From the NCBI GenBank assembly GCA_001599715.1, contig BCHU01000006.1, forward strand, positions 1,222,765 through 1,286,764: 64,000 nucleotides of DNA, read 5' to 3'. How positions within the stretch are numbered: the stretch's first letter is position 1; each line of letters opens with the position of its first letter. Both the position numbers and the translations under genes were made by a program. Below, piece by piece: positions 36,098-46,927 of this stretch. Under the pieces are notes generated by a model. It was not told where the DNA came from, made no database searches, and saw nothing but the letters and a program-made list of their open reading frames with translations. Origin of the DNA: Phaeotremella fagi (Eukaryota > Basidiomycota > Tremellomycetes > Tremellales > Phaeotremellaceae).

Positions 36098-39000
36098 CTA
36101 AACACGACAAGAATCTACACAAATCGAACCATCGAATTCTGACCATGGATAACCCCAATCAGCGAGATACTGCTTTATCGAAGCTGACAATCTAATTTTT
36201 GAACTTCCTCGATTTGGATCTTGTTGACCGACATGTTTCTCTTTGCCTACGACGATATAGGCTGCGGTGTGTTAGTTGGATTCCGCGACCTCATTGAACA
36301 ACTTACCTAAACCACGGAAATTCTCGCGTTCCAACTAAATCACCATTCATCTGTCAGTATCATCGATCAACGCCTTGACAGAAAAGTTACCCACCTCCGA
36401 TAAGAATTGTCCGAGAATCTCGGAACCCTCATTCCCATGTAAAGTATGTAAATCCAACAAAACTTCCATCCTCTCTTCTGAACTCATCATCTCCCCACCA
36501 ATGATTTTCCTCCGACTAGCGATCCCCAACACGACCCCCAATCCACCTCCAATCTCTTTCCCCTTTTCTCTACGATCGTTAGAATCATCCGACCAATAGA
36601 CGTCACGTTCCCTGACTGCCATCTGAGCTTCTATCCTACGTTCTTTGACCAGCAGTAAAGCCGCTTCTGTGGCTTCGTTCAACATCCTTTCATTCAAGGT
36701 TTTCCCTTCTCGTGAGAATCTTTTCGCGGCGGCTCCGTCACCTCTTCTAAATGCGTCTGCTGCCCTCGCAAGACAGGCATTTCGAGCGTGACCCAAACGG
36801 ATAGCTTGTGATCGAACGTTCAAGTATTGTTCATTCGCTGACGCACCTGTCGTCAATGTTGGTAACAACGTTGGAGGTCTCAGTTTTATACGTTGAGAAG
36901 GTCTTGGTACAGGTAAAGCTGATGGGGTTCTTGGTTCACCAGACGGTGAATATGGACCGTTGAACGCTGGAGATAATCTAGCTCCATGACCGGTGACGTT
37001 GATTGATGGCATTGATATAGGTCCAGGTCCAACTCTCTTGACAGCGTTAGCGAATCTGTTGCGTGTCGGATCGAATCGACCTGCTGGTCTGCCTAGACGA
37101 GCAGCCAGTAAATCTGGGAATTCATCAACGGGTCCATTTTGATTAACCGGAGTGGAAGATCTTGAAGTACCATCAGAGGAGAGTTCGACTCTCGACATGG
37201 CGGTTGACAAAGCGTGTGGGTCCATGTTGATGGGTAAATGGTGAAGGAACCTACGATCCAGGATCGTCAGTCATTTTCCACTGAAAACGCAAATACCTAT
37301 ACTCACTCGCAATTCGGTCCCTTGGCACAATGACCTCTGAGCCAGAAACGGCAAAGAGCTCGATCGATATCGTGACTATTGTCAAAGTTAGTTGTGCCTT
37401 CAAAAAGAATCGTCTTCCAACTAACCTGAATCTACAATCCGATCGCCTACATTCCCCAGCTAAATAGTATCTACAAATCTTCCCACCACCGGGACCTGGA
37501 GATCTCAAATTACCGAATCCAGGACTAACATTCCCAGGACCGGGTACGAAACCTCTACCACCTTGTTGGAAATAACCATCCCTTGGAGCCTGGTGATTGA
37601 TAGGTATAGAACCTCTGTGGTTAACACCCAACAACGGACGTGGCGAAGAGACCCTTTGTGGGGTAGATGAACCTGATCTAGGTAACGCGTTGGTATGTTG
37701 TTGAACAAGGATTGCCATTGCAGATTCGAAATCGTAGTTAGCCCTGTGTAAAGCATCTTCGAGTTCTGAGGGCGGGATACTGGTAAAGACTGAACATAGA
37801 ACATCGAGTGGTGTCATACTTGAAGAAACTTGATTCAATTCATCCGGCGTTAAATCAGACGCTGCTAACGAAGATTCTCTCGATCCTCTCGAATCAAACG
37901 ATGAAGGGTCTGAGGGTGTCATACTTGAAGACAAAGATGGAATTCCAGATTGATATTCCTGGTTACTACCGAAAGGTTCAAAAGTTTTCGCTGAACTGTT
38001 AAGACTACCTTGACTGAGAACTCGATGATTCTGATGATGGAGTTTAGGTAAACCTGAGCCGAAAGGTGAGAATTCATCATCGTCATCGTCTTCAGGTAAA
38101 TAACCTTTGGTAGAGATCGGTTGAACGTTGACAGTAGGCGATTGGAATGGATCTGTTGGTATCTTTGCGAAAACTCTATTAGGTGTTCCCATGGGTGAAT
38201 GGAATGGACTGGATTCACCACTTAAAAGTGGAGCTGCTATCGCGAGATTTGAACCAGTCCTTACCATCCCCGGTGCAGATATCGCTCCGAACGGTGAAGC
38301 TGATCTGGGTGGGTCGTGAATTGCGTCGCGCCATGGATCTGATGGTGAGAAAGCTGGAGTCGGACTGGAGGTACCGGTTGGAATTGGTGTAGTGGGTTTG
38401 GGAGAGGGATTGAATAATGCTGCTTTGGCATTGAGGAGTCGAGGTGATGAAATGGGTGAACCGGATGAACTGTAACCTGACGACGATGACGGTGCGATAG
38501 AACCAGGTGCTAACGTGGGTGATGGATCTGATTTACCTAATCCAGACGATGGTGGTAGAGTACCTGGTGCTGGTGAATGAGGTCTTCCAAGTGGTGTTCT
38601 TGCTCTAAACGACGGAACTCTAGTTGGTGTATATGGTCTATGAGAATGTCCAAGTGCTGGTGACGCCCTGGCACGCGTTGGTGTCAAGTGGGTCGTGTAT
38701 GGAACTTGATCAACGTCGTCTGCAGGAGTATGAGTAAGAGGTGGATTGAATTATGGTAAGCATTTACCTTTACGTCGATGCATGCAATCCAAACAAATTT
38801 GATCCATCAAAACCTCATCCTGTATTAGTCAGCATTAATCTCCTACGTAGACCCACTTTCCCAAGATCACCCATTTGCAACCGTATCAATTCTTTGACCT
38901 CATCTTCCTCCTCGTTATCAAGAAGTTTAACCAGTTGCACAACCAAGCCTTCTTTATCTACTTGCGTAGAGGTCGATACATTCCCAGTTTGAAGTGGCGT

Positions 39001-39399
39001 TGATTGACCATCCCTAAATTTTCTCGTACTCCCACCCCCATTTTCATTCTCATCTTCGTCGTCATCGCTACCATCTGATTCACCGCTCGAAGAAACCGAT
39101 AGTGGATGCTGCGAGACCGAAGGGATCGTTGGTGTAGGGGATGGGATGGGATTAGTTTGGATGGTATGAAGTAGATTGAATATGTAATGCGCGAGATGTG
39201 GATAGGTTATTATGACTGATTGATGAGAAGTCAATGCAGACGGTGGTGAGGTTTTGGAGTTGCTACTCCCAAGTGAACCGGAATGCAAGCCAACTAAGGT
39301 ATTCCCCTTTTGAGGTGAAGGGGAACGTATAGGGATAGAAGGTGGGTCATCGGTGGTGGTAACATTCTGTTGAGTGGAGGTGGTTGGAGACGAAGACAT
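36098..39399 (-). CDS. CCCH zinc-finger, CUE-like, DUF1771 and Smr domain protein
   Basis: One long spliced gene. It starts MSSSPTTSTQQNVTTTDD. A 37-nt intron (near 38818-38854) joins RLQMGDLGK to DEVLMDQICLDCMHRRKD, avoiding a stop, and the frame then runs into the Ser/Pro-rich LTPTRARASPALGHSH region. Next is a CUE-like helix pair (TPLDVLCSVFTSIPPSELEDALHRANYDFESAMAIL), then two CCCH fingers (ICRYYLAGECRRSDCRFRH and CRFWLRGHCAKGPNCEFLH). DUF1771 follows (NEQYLNVRSQAIRLGHARNACLARAADAFRRGDGAAAKRFS), then a C-terminal Smr-type end, NRGSSKIRLSASIKQYL. The layout suggests an RNA- and ribosome-associated factor with a possible nuclease module (family knowledge plus inference). Confidence 0.85.
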
Positions 39400-39727
39400 G
39401 AGCGTTGATGTGAAGTGGAGTGTAGTGTAGTATCAGGATGATGTGGTGGTGTTGTTGAACATTGAGGTGGACTAGACGTGGGTGCTGGGTGAGATCTGTT
39501 TGTTTATGGTATGGATATAATATATAGAATAGAAAGAGATAAGATAATAAGACAATAGTAAGGAGGTGTATGCTCAGTGTGGATGATGGGATATGGTATG
39601 GTTGTATGGTGCGAATCGAATCTACTACAATGACGTTAACTTACTTTCCCACGGTGGTATAACAGCTCATCTAATTAAATGCACCTTCGTCTTCCTCTTC
39701 CAACTACCATCTAACCAAACACTAAAA
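39400..39727. other. Divergent promoter region: CCCH/Smr gene and TAF10
   Basis: 328 bp with a short purine-rich run near 39525-39560. No gene is supported. Confidence 0.5.
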
Positions 39728-40476
39728 ATGTCACAACAACAACAAAACGGGACCCAAGACCCACCCACAATCTCACCTCAAAAACCCAATCCCAACCCCA
39801 ACTCCACCCAAACAACGAACGGGATCCCCACTCAAACCCCAAACCCAAACCCAAATCACAACATGTCAGAACTCTTCGCCCAAAGACGAGAAGAAGAATT
39901 ATCACGTCGTGATCGAAGTCTAGCAGAATTCTTAATCATGTTGGACGGGTATAAACCTTTGGTACGTTCCCTCTCCCCTTCTTTTCTTGTTAGATCTTTG
40001 TGTTGAGGATGACAACAGATACCGGAAGAAGTTACAGAGTATTATTTACAAAAAGCTGGATTCGAATGTTCAGATCCTAGATTGTGAGTTCATTCTTTTG
40101 ATAACTGATACCTAACCATAATCAACACTAAAACTGATCAACATAATAGGAAACGTTTACTCTCTTTGTCAGCCCAGAAATTCGTCGCTGATCTAGCGAA
40201 TCAATCGTTTGAATTCGCTAAATTGAGGACGAACGGTACAGCAGCCGGTAGAGGGAGACCATCAAACGCTACTGTCAGTATCACATCGTCTTCGATTTAT
40301 GAAAACGTCATATCTGATTTTGTTTTTTCTTTAGAACAAAGATCGAGTGGTTCTGACGATGGATGATTTGAGTTTGGCGTTGGAGGAACATGGTGTTAAC
40401 GTTAAGAAACCTGATTTCTGTGAGTCCATTGGTCTGAGGACCAACAAAACCTAACTGACATATTCCAGATTTATGA
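39728..40476 (+). CDS. TAF10: TFIID/SAGA subunit TAF10
   Basis: Five exons encode a protein of about 170 residues. The N-terminus is Gln/Asn/Pro-rich, with runs of Pro-Asn repeats. The histone fold follows: RDRSLAEFLIMLDGYKPLIPEEVTEYYLQKAGFECSDPRLKRLLSLSAQKFVADLANQSFEFAKLR, then KDRVVLTMDDLSLALEEHGVNVKKPDFYL. The IPEEVTxYYLxxAGFEcsDPRxxRLLxLxAQKFxaDia block and the LTMDDLxxALxExGxNxKKPxf(Y) end are diagnostic of TAF10. It is shared between TFIID and SAGA. The last codons sit on a tiny terminal exon (AT TTA TGA). Confidence 0.95.
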
Positions 40477-40665
40477 TTTATCGTCAGGCAGTGAAATTGA
40501 TTTTGCATCCACATTCTTGTAATTTCCATTAGACACATTTCGATTGGTTGTACGATTTTTAATGTATGATACATATATTTACTTATAGATACAGACAAAC
40601 AAGTTTAAGAAGTAAACAGAAACAAACAGCCCAAATAAGATAAATCAATCAAACTAAATCACCCC

Positions 40666-42477
40666 TCACAGACCAATCTGTAAACTCTTCTTTCTAGTTG
40701 GTATCCTACTCCCGCCAGGACTAACAGGTCGAATAGAAGAAGAAGACGAAGATGTAGATAGATTCTTTGAATGCTTCCTAGTCGGTGTCGGTGTAGATGT
40801 TGGTGAATCCACAGAATGTGAATTAGGATTAGAAGAGAAAGTCGGAATTGAACTTGAAGTCGGCGTCAATCTTTTCGAAATTGGGATAGGGATTTTTGAT
40901 TTCGAAGTTGTTGAAGTGGTAGGTGAAGATGAGGACGATGTGGATTCGTTTAAAAGAGATTTAATCGGTTCATCTGGAATTTCATTTGGTTTCGCTGAAT
41001 TCGATGAAGGTTTGATAGGGGTCTTTGTCATCTGTCCAGATTCATCTTGATAATTCTCGTTATCCAGAATTTCCATTGCCCCATCCATCTCCAATTGAGA
41101 CTCTCTATCCTCCAAAACCTCAATCTCACCCCAAGCAAGTGCCGAAATAGCTTTATCAATATCATCGATCCCGTTGATATCTTCATCCCCAATAGTTGTT
41201 TTGTCCTGTACCAGATCGTCAAGATGATGACTGATCTTTTGATAGTTGTGTTGTAACTCTTCCATTATCGGTGATGTCTCAACATCAGAACTTAGATCTG
41301 AACCTGATAACAAAGCTTTTTGACCTTCTTCAATCAACCCTTTAAGTCTTATCGACATCAAATCAAGTCTTTCAACCATTTGATCCAGTTCTTCGTCCTC
41401 CTCATCGTTTGGAACAACACTTGTATCAGGGATCTCATCTTTCAACGGAGTTGTCATGTCATTGATTGAGCTTCTTGAACCCTCTGATTGATCGTCGTTG
41501 ATCAGCTTCACTCTAGATCTCTGATGTACTAATCGAGGTGGTAATTTCGCCCGTTTGACGACAGAAGTCTGTCGAAGATGACGAGAGTTCTGAGGTGGTC
41601 TTCGTAAAGTCGAAGCAGTAGATGTAGACGGTGTGACCAGTTGATCGTCCTATTTTTAGGTCAGTTAAAGTGAATCAAGGTAATGATCCAACTAACCTCT
41701 TCATCCACTTCTTCCCAAGTCTCCTCCACTACTTCATCCTGAACACTGCCATCCACACCAACACCATTCTCCCCAGGATCATCCACCTCATAAGCAGGCG
41801 GTGGAGGTGTGTTCTCCCCACCGTCCCCCCTCTGATCGGATTTCCGATCAGCCTCCAATTCTTCAGGAGGGATCTCAGCAGTCGTAGAAGTTTCTTCTCC
41901 TAGATCATCGTTCGTCGTGCTCGGATTTGTACTACGATTCGACCAAAGTCTATATGCAGTCCTGCGATCATCAGTTCACTTATGTCTATGCAGATAGAAT
42001 TTTGACTTACAATCCTACTGCTGCGCTGTAAATCGTCGCTGTCATCGCACCATTCATCAAGGTTCCACTCCAACTACCTCTGTTCTTCTTCTTTTCCTCC
42101 AACGCAGCGGAGGCAGCTGCCGCCGCAGAAGCAGCTGCAGCAGCAGCATTCCTTTCACGTTCATTAGTGACATACACTAAACTCACGAATCAACAAACTA
42201 CATCAGTAAAAAGAAAGAGATCAAACGTACAAGTCGATAAATCTCTTTCAATGATCCCACCAGAATCTTGAGTGACCAAAACCCTCCCCTGTCCCTTTTT
42301 ACGATCGTCAACATCACCCGTCAAAGCTACTTTACTGGGTGGTTGCCAAATCGGTGTAGGTCTTTTGGTTATTGATGCTGACGCTGAGGTTGAGGTTGAC
42401 GCTGACGCTGATGACGATATCCTTTTGGTCGATGATTGGCGAGATGTACTTGGTCTTTTGGGTGGTGATAATGACAT
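40666..42477 (-). CDS. Unrecognised Ala/Ser-rich protein with one candidate membrane segment
   Basis: Spliced gene of about 520 residues, start MSLSPPKRPSTSRQSS with an alternating Ser/Ala stretch. After the first intron come VTNERERN and a poly-Ala block (AAAAAASAAAAASAALEEKKK). One hydrophobic stretch follows: TLMNGAMTATIYSAAVGLTAYRLW. Acidic and Pro-rich regions follow (NTPPPPAYEVDDPGENG, PPAY late-domain-like motif), then a long coiled-coil-like acidic part (EEDEELDQMVERLDLMSIRLKGLIEEGQKALLS). The tail is Ser-rich, basic and repetitive, ending RIPTRKKSLQIGL. It is possibly a membrane-anchored adaptor with a PPxY motif. I do not recognise the family. Confidence 0.7.
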
Positions 42478-42743
42478 TTTCTGCTCATGGATGTGGGGTT
42501 ATGGTATGGGTATTGTGTTCTTCTGTTCGTGTTTGTTGAAGATGGTGCTGATTGAAGATTTTATTGTATGGGAGGAAGGATATCTATTCTTACGCGTCAA
42601 TTCAATCCTATTGATTGTTTACAATTCTACTTACAGTAATTTCAGTGGCAACTTGGATTCTCGATTAAATTGAATAACTTATACCAAACGATCTATGTCT
42701 GAACCCATGCATAAATATAAACAATAATATACAACAAAGTATT

Positions 42744-43866
42744 CTACTCCTCCATATCATCATCCCCATCATCATCCCTCCCAACATTGACTTTGACCCG
42801 CTTCGTTCGTTCAGGTTTCAAACCCTTCATCTTCCTACCTTGCATCTTGGACAAATCTTGTTTAGCCAAATGCAATCTACCAACTTTATCACCCATCTCA
42901 TCAGTCTCGACGTTCTTCTTCTTTTTACCTAATCCCTTCTCGATATCGCTCTTAGCGATCTTAGGTCTCTTGAGTGCATGTTTCAACATCTCCTCATCAG
43001 CTTCTTTCGATCGTCTGACTGAGAAATCTATCGATGGTCCCATTTCGGTTAATTGGACTCTTGGTATTCTAGATCCAGACGCTAACAATTTTATCGTGTA
43101 GACTCTGAAATGAACGTTGGGTAAAGTTGATTCTTCGACGATTGGTCCGACGGTGATACTGATAACGTATTCTATTGAGGTTAAAGGGATGTTTTCCAGA
43201 GGATGACCGTTGTAAAAATCTAATAATAGAGATTTAAGTAATTGATATGTAGGATGAGTGTCGAATAGATCGGAATGGAAAACCATTAAAGGTCTAGCAC
43301 CAACTGATGATTTCGCTGACTATAGGTGTGTCAATGTTTAATCCACCCACAACCCCACTCCAGGACTCACAGTGAAATCTGACATCCCCTTGATATCTTC
43401 AATACCGAATTCCAACATATCCAAAACCCTCCCATCGAACATTCTAGTGAAAATCAAATCGTTAGGTCGTTTCTTGGAATGTAAACCAGTAACGAATAAA
43501 CTGGCGTCGTTCTTTCCTGAAAAGAATTCTAACGAGGACGCATCTTCAAACGGATGTATCGGGTTTTTCTTGGAGAAATTGATGGCGTTGGGTTGTTTGA
43601 GGGCGTACTGTGGGGTAGAGGTCAGCTTGGTATTAAAATTTGGCAGAACAATAGCTGACTTACTAAATCCTTCATTGCTGCTCTGACTTTGTCACTGGTT
43701 TGATTCCCTTTAACGAAGATTGCTGTCTTTTCATTCTCCACTGTTTGGGGTTCACGTTTCTCGAGAGCTCTCTTGACACGAGCATTTTTAGGTTTTCTGT
43801 GGGATGTCAGATATATACATAGTCTTTCGATATGACGATAACTTACATCGTCCTTAACATGGACAT
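42744..43866 (-). CDS. RPF2: Ribosome biogenesis protein Rpf2 (Brix domain)
   Basis: Start MSMLRTIKPKNARVKRALEKREPQTVENEKTAIFVKGNQTS, followed by the Brix core: DLYALKQPNAINFSKKNPIHPFEDASSLEFFSGKNDASLFVTGLHSKKRPNDLIFTRMFDGRVLDMLEFGIE. Then come VGARPLMVFHSDLFDTHPTYQLLKSLLLDFYNGHPLENIPLTSIEYVISI, RVYTIKLLASGSRIPRVQLTEMGPSIDFSVRRSKEADEEMLKHALKRPK, and a basic tail ending GDDDMEE. With Rrs1 it installs the 5S RNP (5S rRNA, Rpl5, Rpl11) in pre-60S particles. The orthology is clear. It is divergent with the YBR137W-like gene. Confidence 0.95.
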
Positions 43867-44131
43867 TTTGGAGGATAATTGAAGGTTGTTGAGGATGTCG
43901 AATTCTGAAATTCAGCGAGCAACATGTTGTAAATTGAAATTCTTGAGAACGGAATCAAATTTTGAATGACAATAATAAGAAGGATTAATTTATTATATTT
44001 ATTTTGAATTAATCCCAGACGGTTAAACTGCATCTGTATGTGGGGTAAGCGGGGTAAGTACGTTCTCAGTGGATGGATGTGTTGTTAAATTGAGTGTCTT
44101 TGGGGGGTGGTATTGGAATTGGAACAACTAC

Positions 44132-45160
44132 ATGTCTATATCAAAACATAAACGTCCTATATACATTTCAATAGCTATCACTCTAACTCTCATACTCCTT
44201 CTAACTTCATACACCTACTACGACCCAACAACCCTAACCCTAACCCCAACCAACCATCTCACAATGTCCTCAATAACCTCTCTCCCAAAAGTAACAGAGT
44301 TCCCATTGACCAACACCGAAAAATTAATAGAACTGATAACAGCCCACGAGAAAGAACTTCGTTTCGAATCTTTCTCAGCCGAAAAAGCTTGGCAGGTCGG
44401 GAACGCTATTCGAGCTGGTTTCATTGCTCAGACACCGGATTATTTGGTTCAGGGGAAAGGTTTGGTTATCAGTGTAGCTCTTTTCACGGGACATGTGTTG
44501 TTTGGGGCCGCTGTCGGTGAAGCTCCTGTCATTGGGCCTGATAACTGGTGGGTCTGGTGTTTCAGCTTATCGGCCGACAGGAATTAGGAGCTGAAGCTGA
44601 TATGATGACAACAGGGCTTGGGTTAAAGCTAAAACTAACGTTGTGGAACGATTCAGTAAATCTTCACTCAGAGTTGGAAGAGAGTAGGCTATTCTCCATC
44701 AGATTGTGCTACAAGAAAATCTAACACAGTCCCTTCTCAGAATCGCTTCCAAAGGCTCAACACCAGAAGAGAAAGGTCTTGTCTTCCCAGAATACGCTTG
44801 TCACGGTGGAGGTGAGTTCTGTTTCTCATTGACAAACATAAGCTGACTCTTGATTTCAGGATTCCCAATTTGGTTGAAAGTATGTGGTTGAGGTTGTCGA
44901 TCATGTGGATTAGTCTAACTCGTGTAGAACAACAACACCGCTCCTATTGGTGCTATCGTCGTTTCTGGACTTCCTCAATTATCAGATCATCAGGTGAGCA
45001 GCTGAAGTTCTCTGTACTGTAGAGTTACCAGCTGATCTCTTCCACTCGACTTCTCTTTACAACAGCTCATCGTAAGTTTTATAGCGTCAACAAACTAATC
45101 AGGTATACTAACGAACTCCAGGTTGACACCCTATCATCAAACGCCCAACTTCTGCAATAG
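44132..45160 (+). CDS. Haem-degrading-domain (YBR137W-like) protein with optional N-terminal membrane anchor
   Basis: Multi-exon gene. The first ATG (44132) gives MSISKHKRPIYISIAITLTLILLLTSYTYY, a hydrophobic anchor or signal. A second in-frame ATG at 44264 (MSSITSLPKVTEFPLTNTEK) would give a soluble form like yeast Ybr137w. The body matches the Haem_degrading/HbpS-like family: HEKELRFESFSAEKAWQVGNAIRA, GKGLVISVALFTGHVLFGAAVGE, PDNWVWVKAKTNVVERFSKSS-like centre, PEYACHGGGFPIWL, NNTAPIGAIVVSGLPQLSDHQLIVDTL. Exon 45066-45071 is only six bases (CTCATC). In yeast Ybr137w binds the GET pathway; enzymatic activity is unproven. It ends SSNAQLLQ. Confidence 0.8.
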
Positions 45161-45267
45161 ATAATTGTCGTATGACTCACAGTATGCAAGTGATCGAACA
45201 CACGCTAGCACTGATTCGTGGCTACGACTCAAAAAGATTTGTGTAATAACAAAGGATAACAAAAGGA

Positions 45268-45377
45268 GACCTCGCGGTTTAATTACGATTGTTGTCTATC
45301 GAAACGCTGCCGTGAGAGAACGATAATCTGTGAAGGCAGATCCTTACATCCGTTATTTCACATTATGCTACGAGGCC
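45268..45377 (-). ncRNA. tRNA-like Pol III RNA candidate R1
   Basis: 110 nt on the minus strand. Ends GGCCTCG (45377-45371) and CGAGGTC (45274-45268) can form a 7-bp stem with one G-U pair. TAGCATAA follows the 5' strand directly, as at tRNA positions 8 onward. The 3' part can fold as GTTTCGAT/ATCG...AAAC. A TTTT run lies at 45264-45261. The TATA-like signal is weak (GATAAA near 45414). Confidence 0.6.
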
Positions 45378-45579
45378 GTAATTCAATGTTCTTCCCAAAC
45401 CAAAATACGATTTATCAATGAATATCCAAAGGTCCTTTGGCTTTTGATTTCGTTTCTTTGTATCGTATGACGGTCTTAATCATCTGATAACAGAAAAACT
45501 AGTCTCAATCTAAAAGGTCTTCCCAGACTGGAAAATTGACTTGACGAAAGAACTTGATTACAGGATAAAAAAACAAAGT

Positions 45580-45683
45580 GACCTCGGAACAAGTCCTCTG
45601 AAGCGCATTCCTGCGCCAGAGAGGACTCGAACGGGAGTTTAAATATTGTTATTTCAACTGAATATGGGTTATGCTACGAGGCC
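45580..45683 (-). ncRNA. tRNA-like Pol III RNA candidate R2
   Basis: 104 nt. Ends GGCCTCG and CGAGGTC pair. TAGCATAACCC lies at the box A position, and GTTCGAGTC matches the minimal B-box GWTCRANNC. The hairpin CTCTG-GCGCA-GGAA-TGCGC-TT-CAGAG has a GNRA loop. A seven-T run lies at 45573-45567, and a TTATATT box about 30 bp upstream of the 5' end (45713-45719). Confidence 0.7.
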
Positions 45684-45938
45684 TTTTGTTTGGTCCAAAA
45701 CACTTAGTTCCCAATATAAGCCTCTGACCGGTTCTCGAGAGAGGTCCTTTGGCCTCGTGTTTTGGGTTTGGAAAGTCGACAAGAAAGAAAACGTTAGTAA
45801 GAATAATGAATTTCAAGCTCGACAATGACATGAACTGAAGGAATCAGCTTGCCAAAAGGAGAAAGATAATGTTCAAGTACTGTATGGAAAGACACTATCC
45901 CAAAAAAGAAAGTATCAGAGCCAAAAAAACATCAAAGA

Positions 45939-46026
45939 GACCTCGAATGCTGTGCGTTCGAGCAACGCACAGCATGTACGCTCGAGGACGCGATAACATG
46001 ATCGTAAGTGATTGTGCTACGAGGCC
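45939..46026 (-). ncRNA. tRNA-like Pol III RNA candidate R3
   Basis: 88 nt. Same terminal pairing and TAGCACAA. A perfect 10-bp hairpin, GCTGTGCGTT / AACGCACAGC with a 5-nt loop, sits at 45949-45973. A seven-T run lies at 45929-45923. The upstream TATA-like box is weak. Confidence 0.65.
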
Positions 46027-46289
46027 GTTGTGTTTGCTAAATAAGCGATTTTGGCTATTTGAACCCTTCTTTGTGATTTTTTGAGAAAAACGTTAACGCT
46101 CCTTTCGACTCGAATATGCATGGGATTCCGTCTAATTATTGCCTACGGCTTAAGAGAGTATTTTGAATTACAAATGAACAGTAAATATGGCGAGAACAAT
46201 GATGACGGTCAACAATCCTCGGATTCGAGTATAGTACTTGCACATTGTTTTGGTACATATCATTATCTTTTCCTAAAAACAGCAAATTT

Positions 46290-46416
46290 GACCTCGAGAG
46301 CTCGAATCCATGGAGCCAATCATATGGACTGCCCCACTGATTCGAACTCTGGGCACTAGAGAGTGCACTTTCATCAAAGGATCAATTGATAGTATATTGA
46401 ATTATGCTACGAGGCC
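46290..46416 (-). ncRNA. tRNA-like Pol III RNA candidate R4
   Basis: 127 nt. GGCCTCG/CGAGGTC terminal stem and TAGCATAA. GTTCGAATC is a perfect B-box core and also forms one side of an 11-bp stem (GAGTTCGAATC with GATTCGAGCTC). Inside it are further pairs, GGGGC/GCTCC and AGTC/GATT. Five Ts lie at 46279-46275. TATATA stands about 33 bp upstream (46450-46455). Confidence 0.7.
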
Positions 46417-46927
46417 TTTGGTTTGGTTTGAAAGCGTTTTGCGTTTGGTTATATACCGTCAAGGTCACCTTACGAGTTGATAATAGTAAGGGTTAGAAGC
46501 AGTACACAGTCTGATCTTCGAATGGATGACTTCTCTCAAAGTTTTGGGTTGGTTGGGTATATAGTACAAATTTTAATCTTGCACAGTAACAGTGAACAAC
46601 TTTGGTGACGAAATTCGAAAGTGGCTTTGCCAACTTCTTGAATTTCTTTTTCTTTTTGATCGCTCATGGAAACAAAGTCTCGCCGTAATGTATACATCAC
46701 AGCGCAGGCTTTTCAAGTTTTCTACTAATTTACCAAACTTCCACTCTATACTTCAATACACTAACTTCTGGAATCACGGGAAAATTAAATAAACGACGGA
46801 GCGGTTCGTATGAACAACAAGGAATTCGAGGGTGAAGAAGATGAAATGAGAAGGGAAAAGACTGAAAACGATCTGAAAACCTCTATTAACATTTACAAGA
46901 CTAAAGCTGGAAGGGTGATGAACCATA

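Larger units (their letters stand above)
45161..46927. other. Long non-coding stretch holding RNA candidates R1-R4
   Basis: 1767 bp without a supported protein gene. It carries four copies of the structured RNA family (separate entries) at fairly even spacing of about 310-360 bp. Around them I see AT-rich DNA only. Confidence 0.6.

Noticed and set aside
44225..44250. CCCTAACCCTAACCCC resembles fungal telomeric repeats
   Set aside because: It is only about two and a half units, lies in frame inside the N-terminal coding region of the YBR137W-like gene, and is flanked by ordinary sequence.
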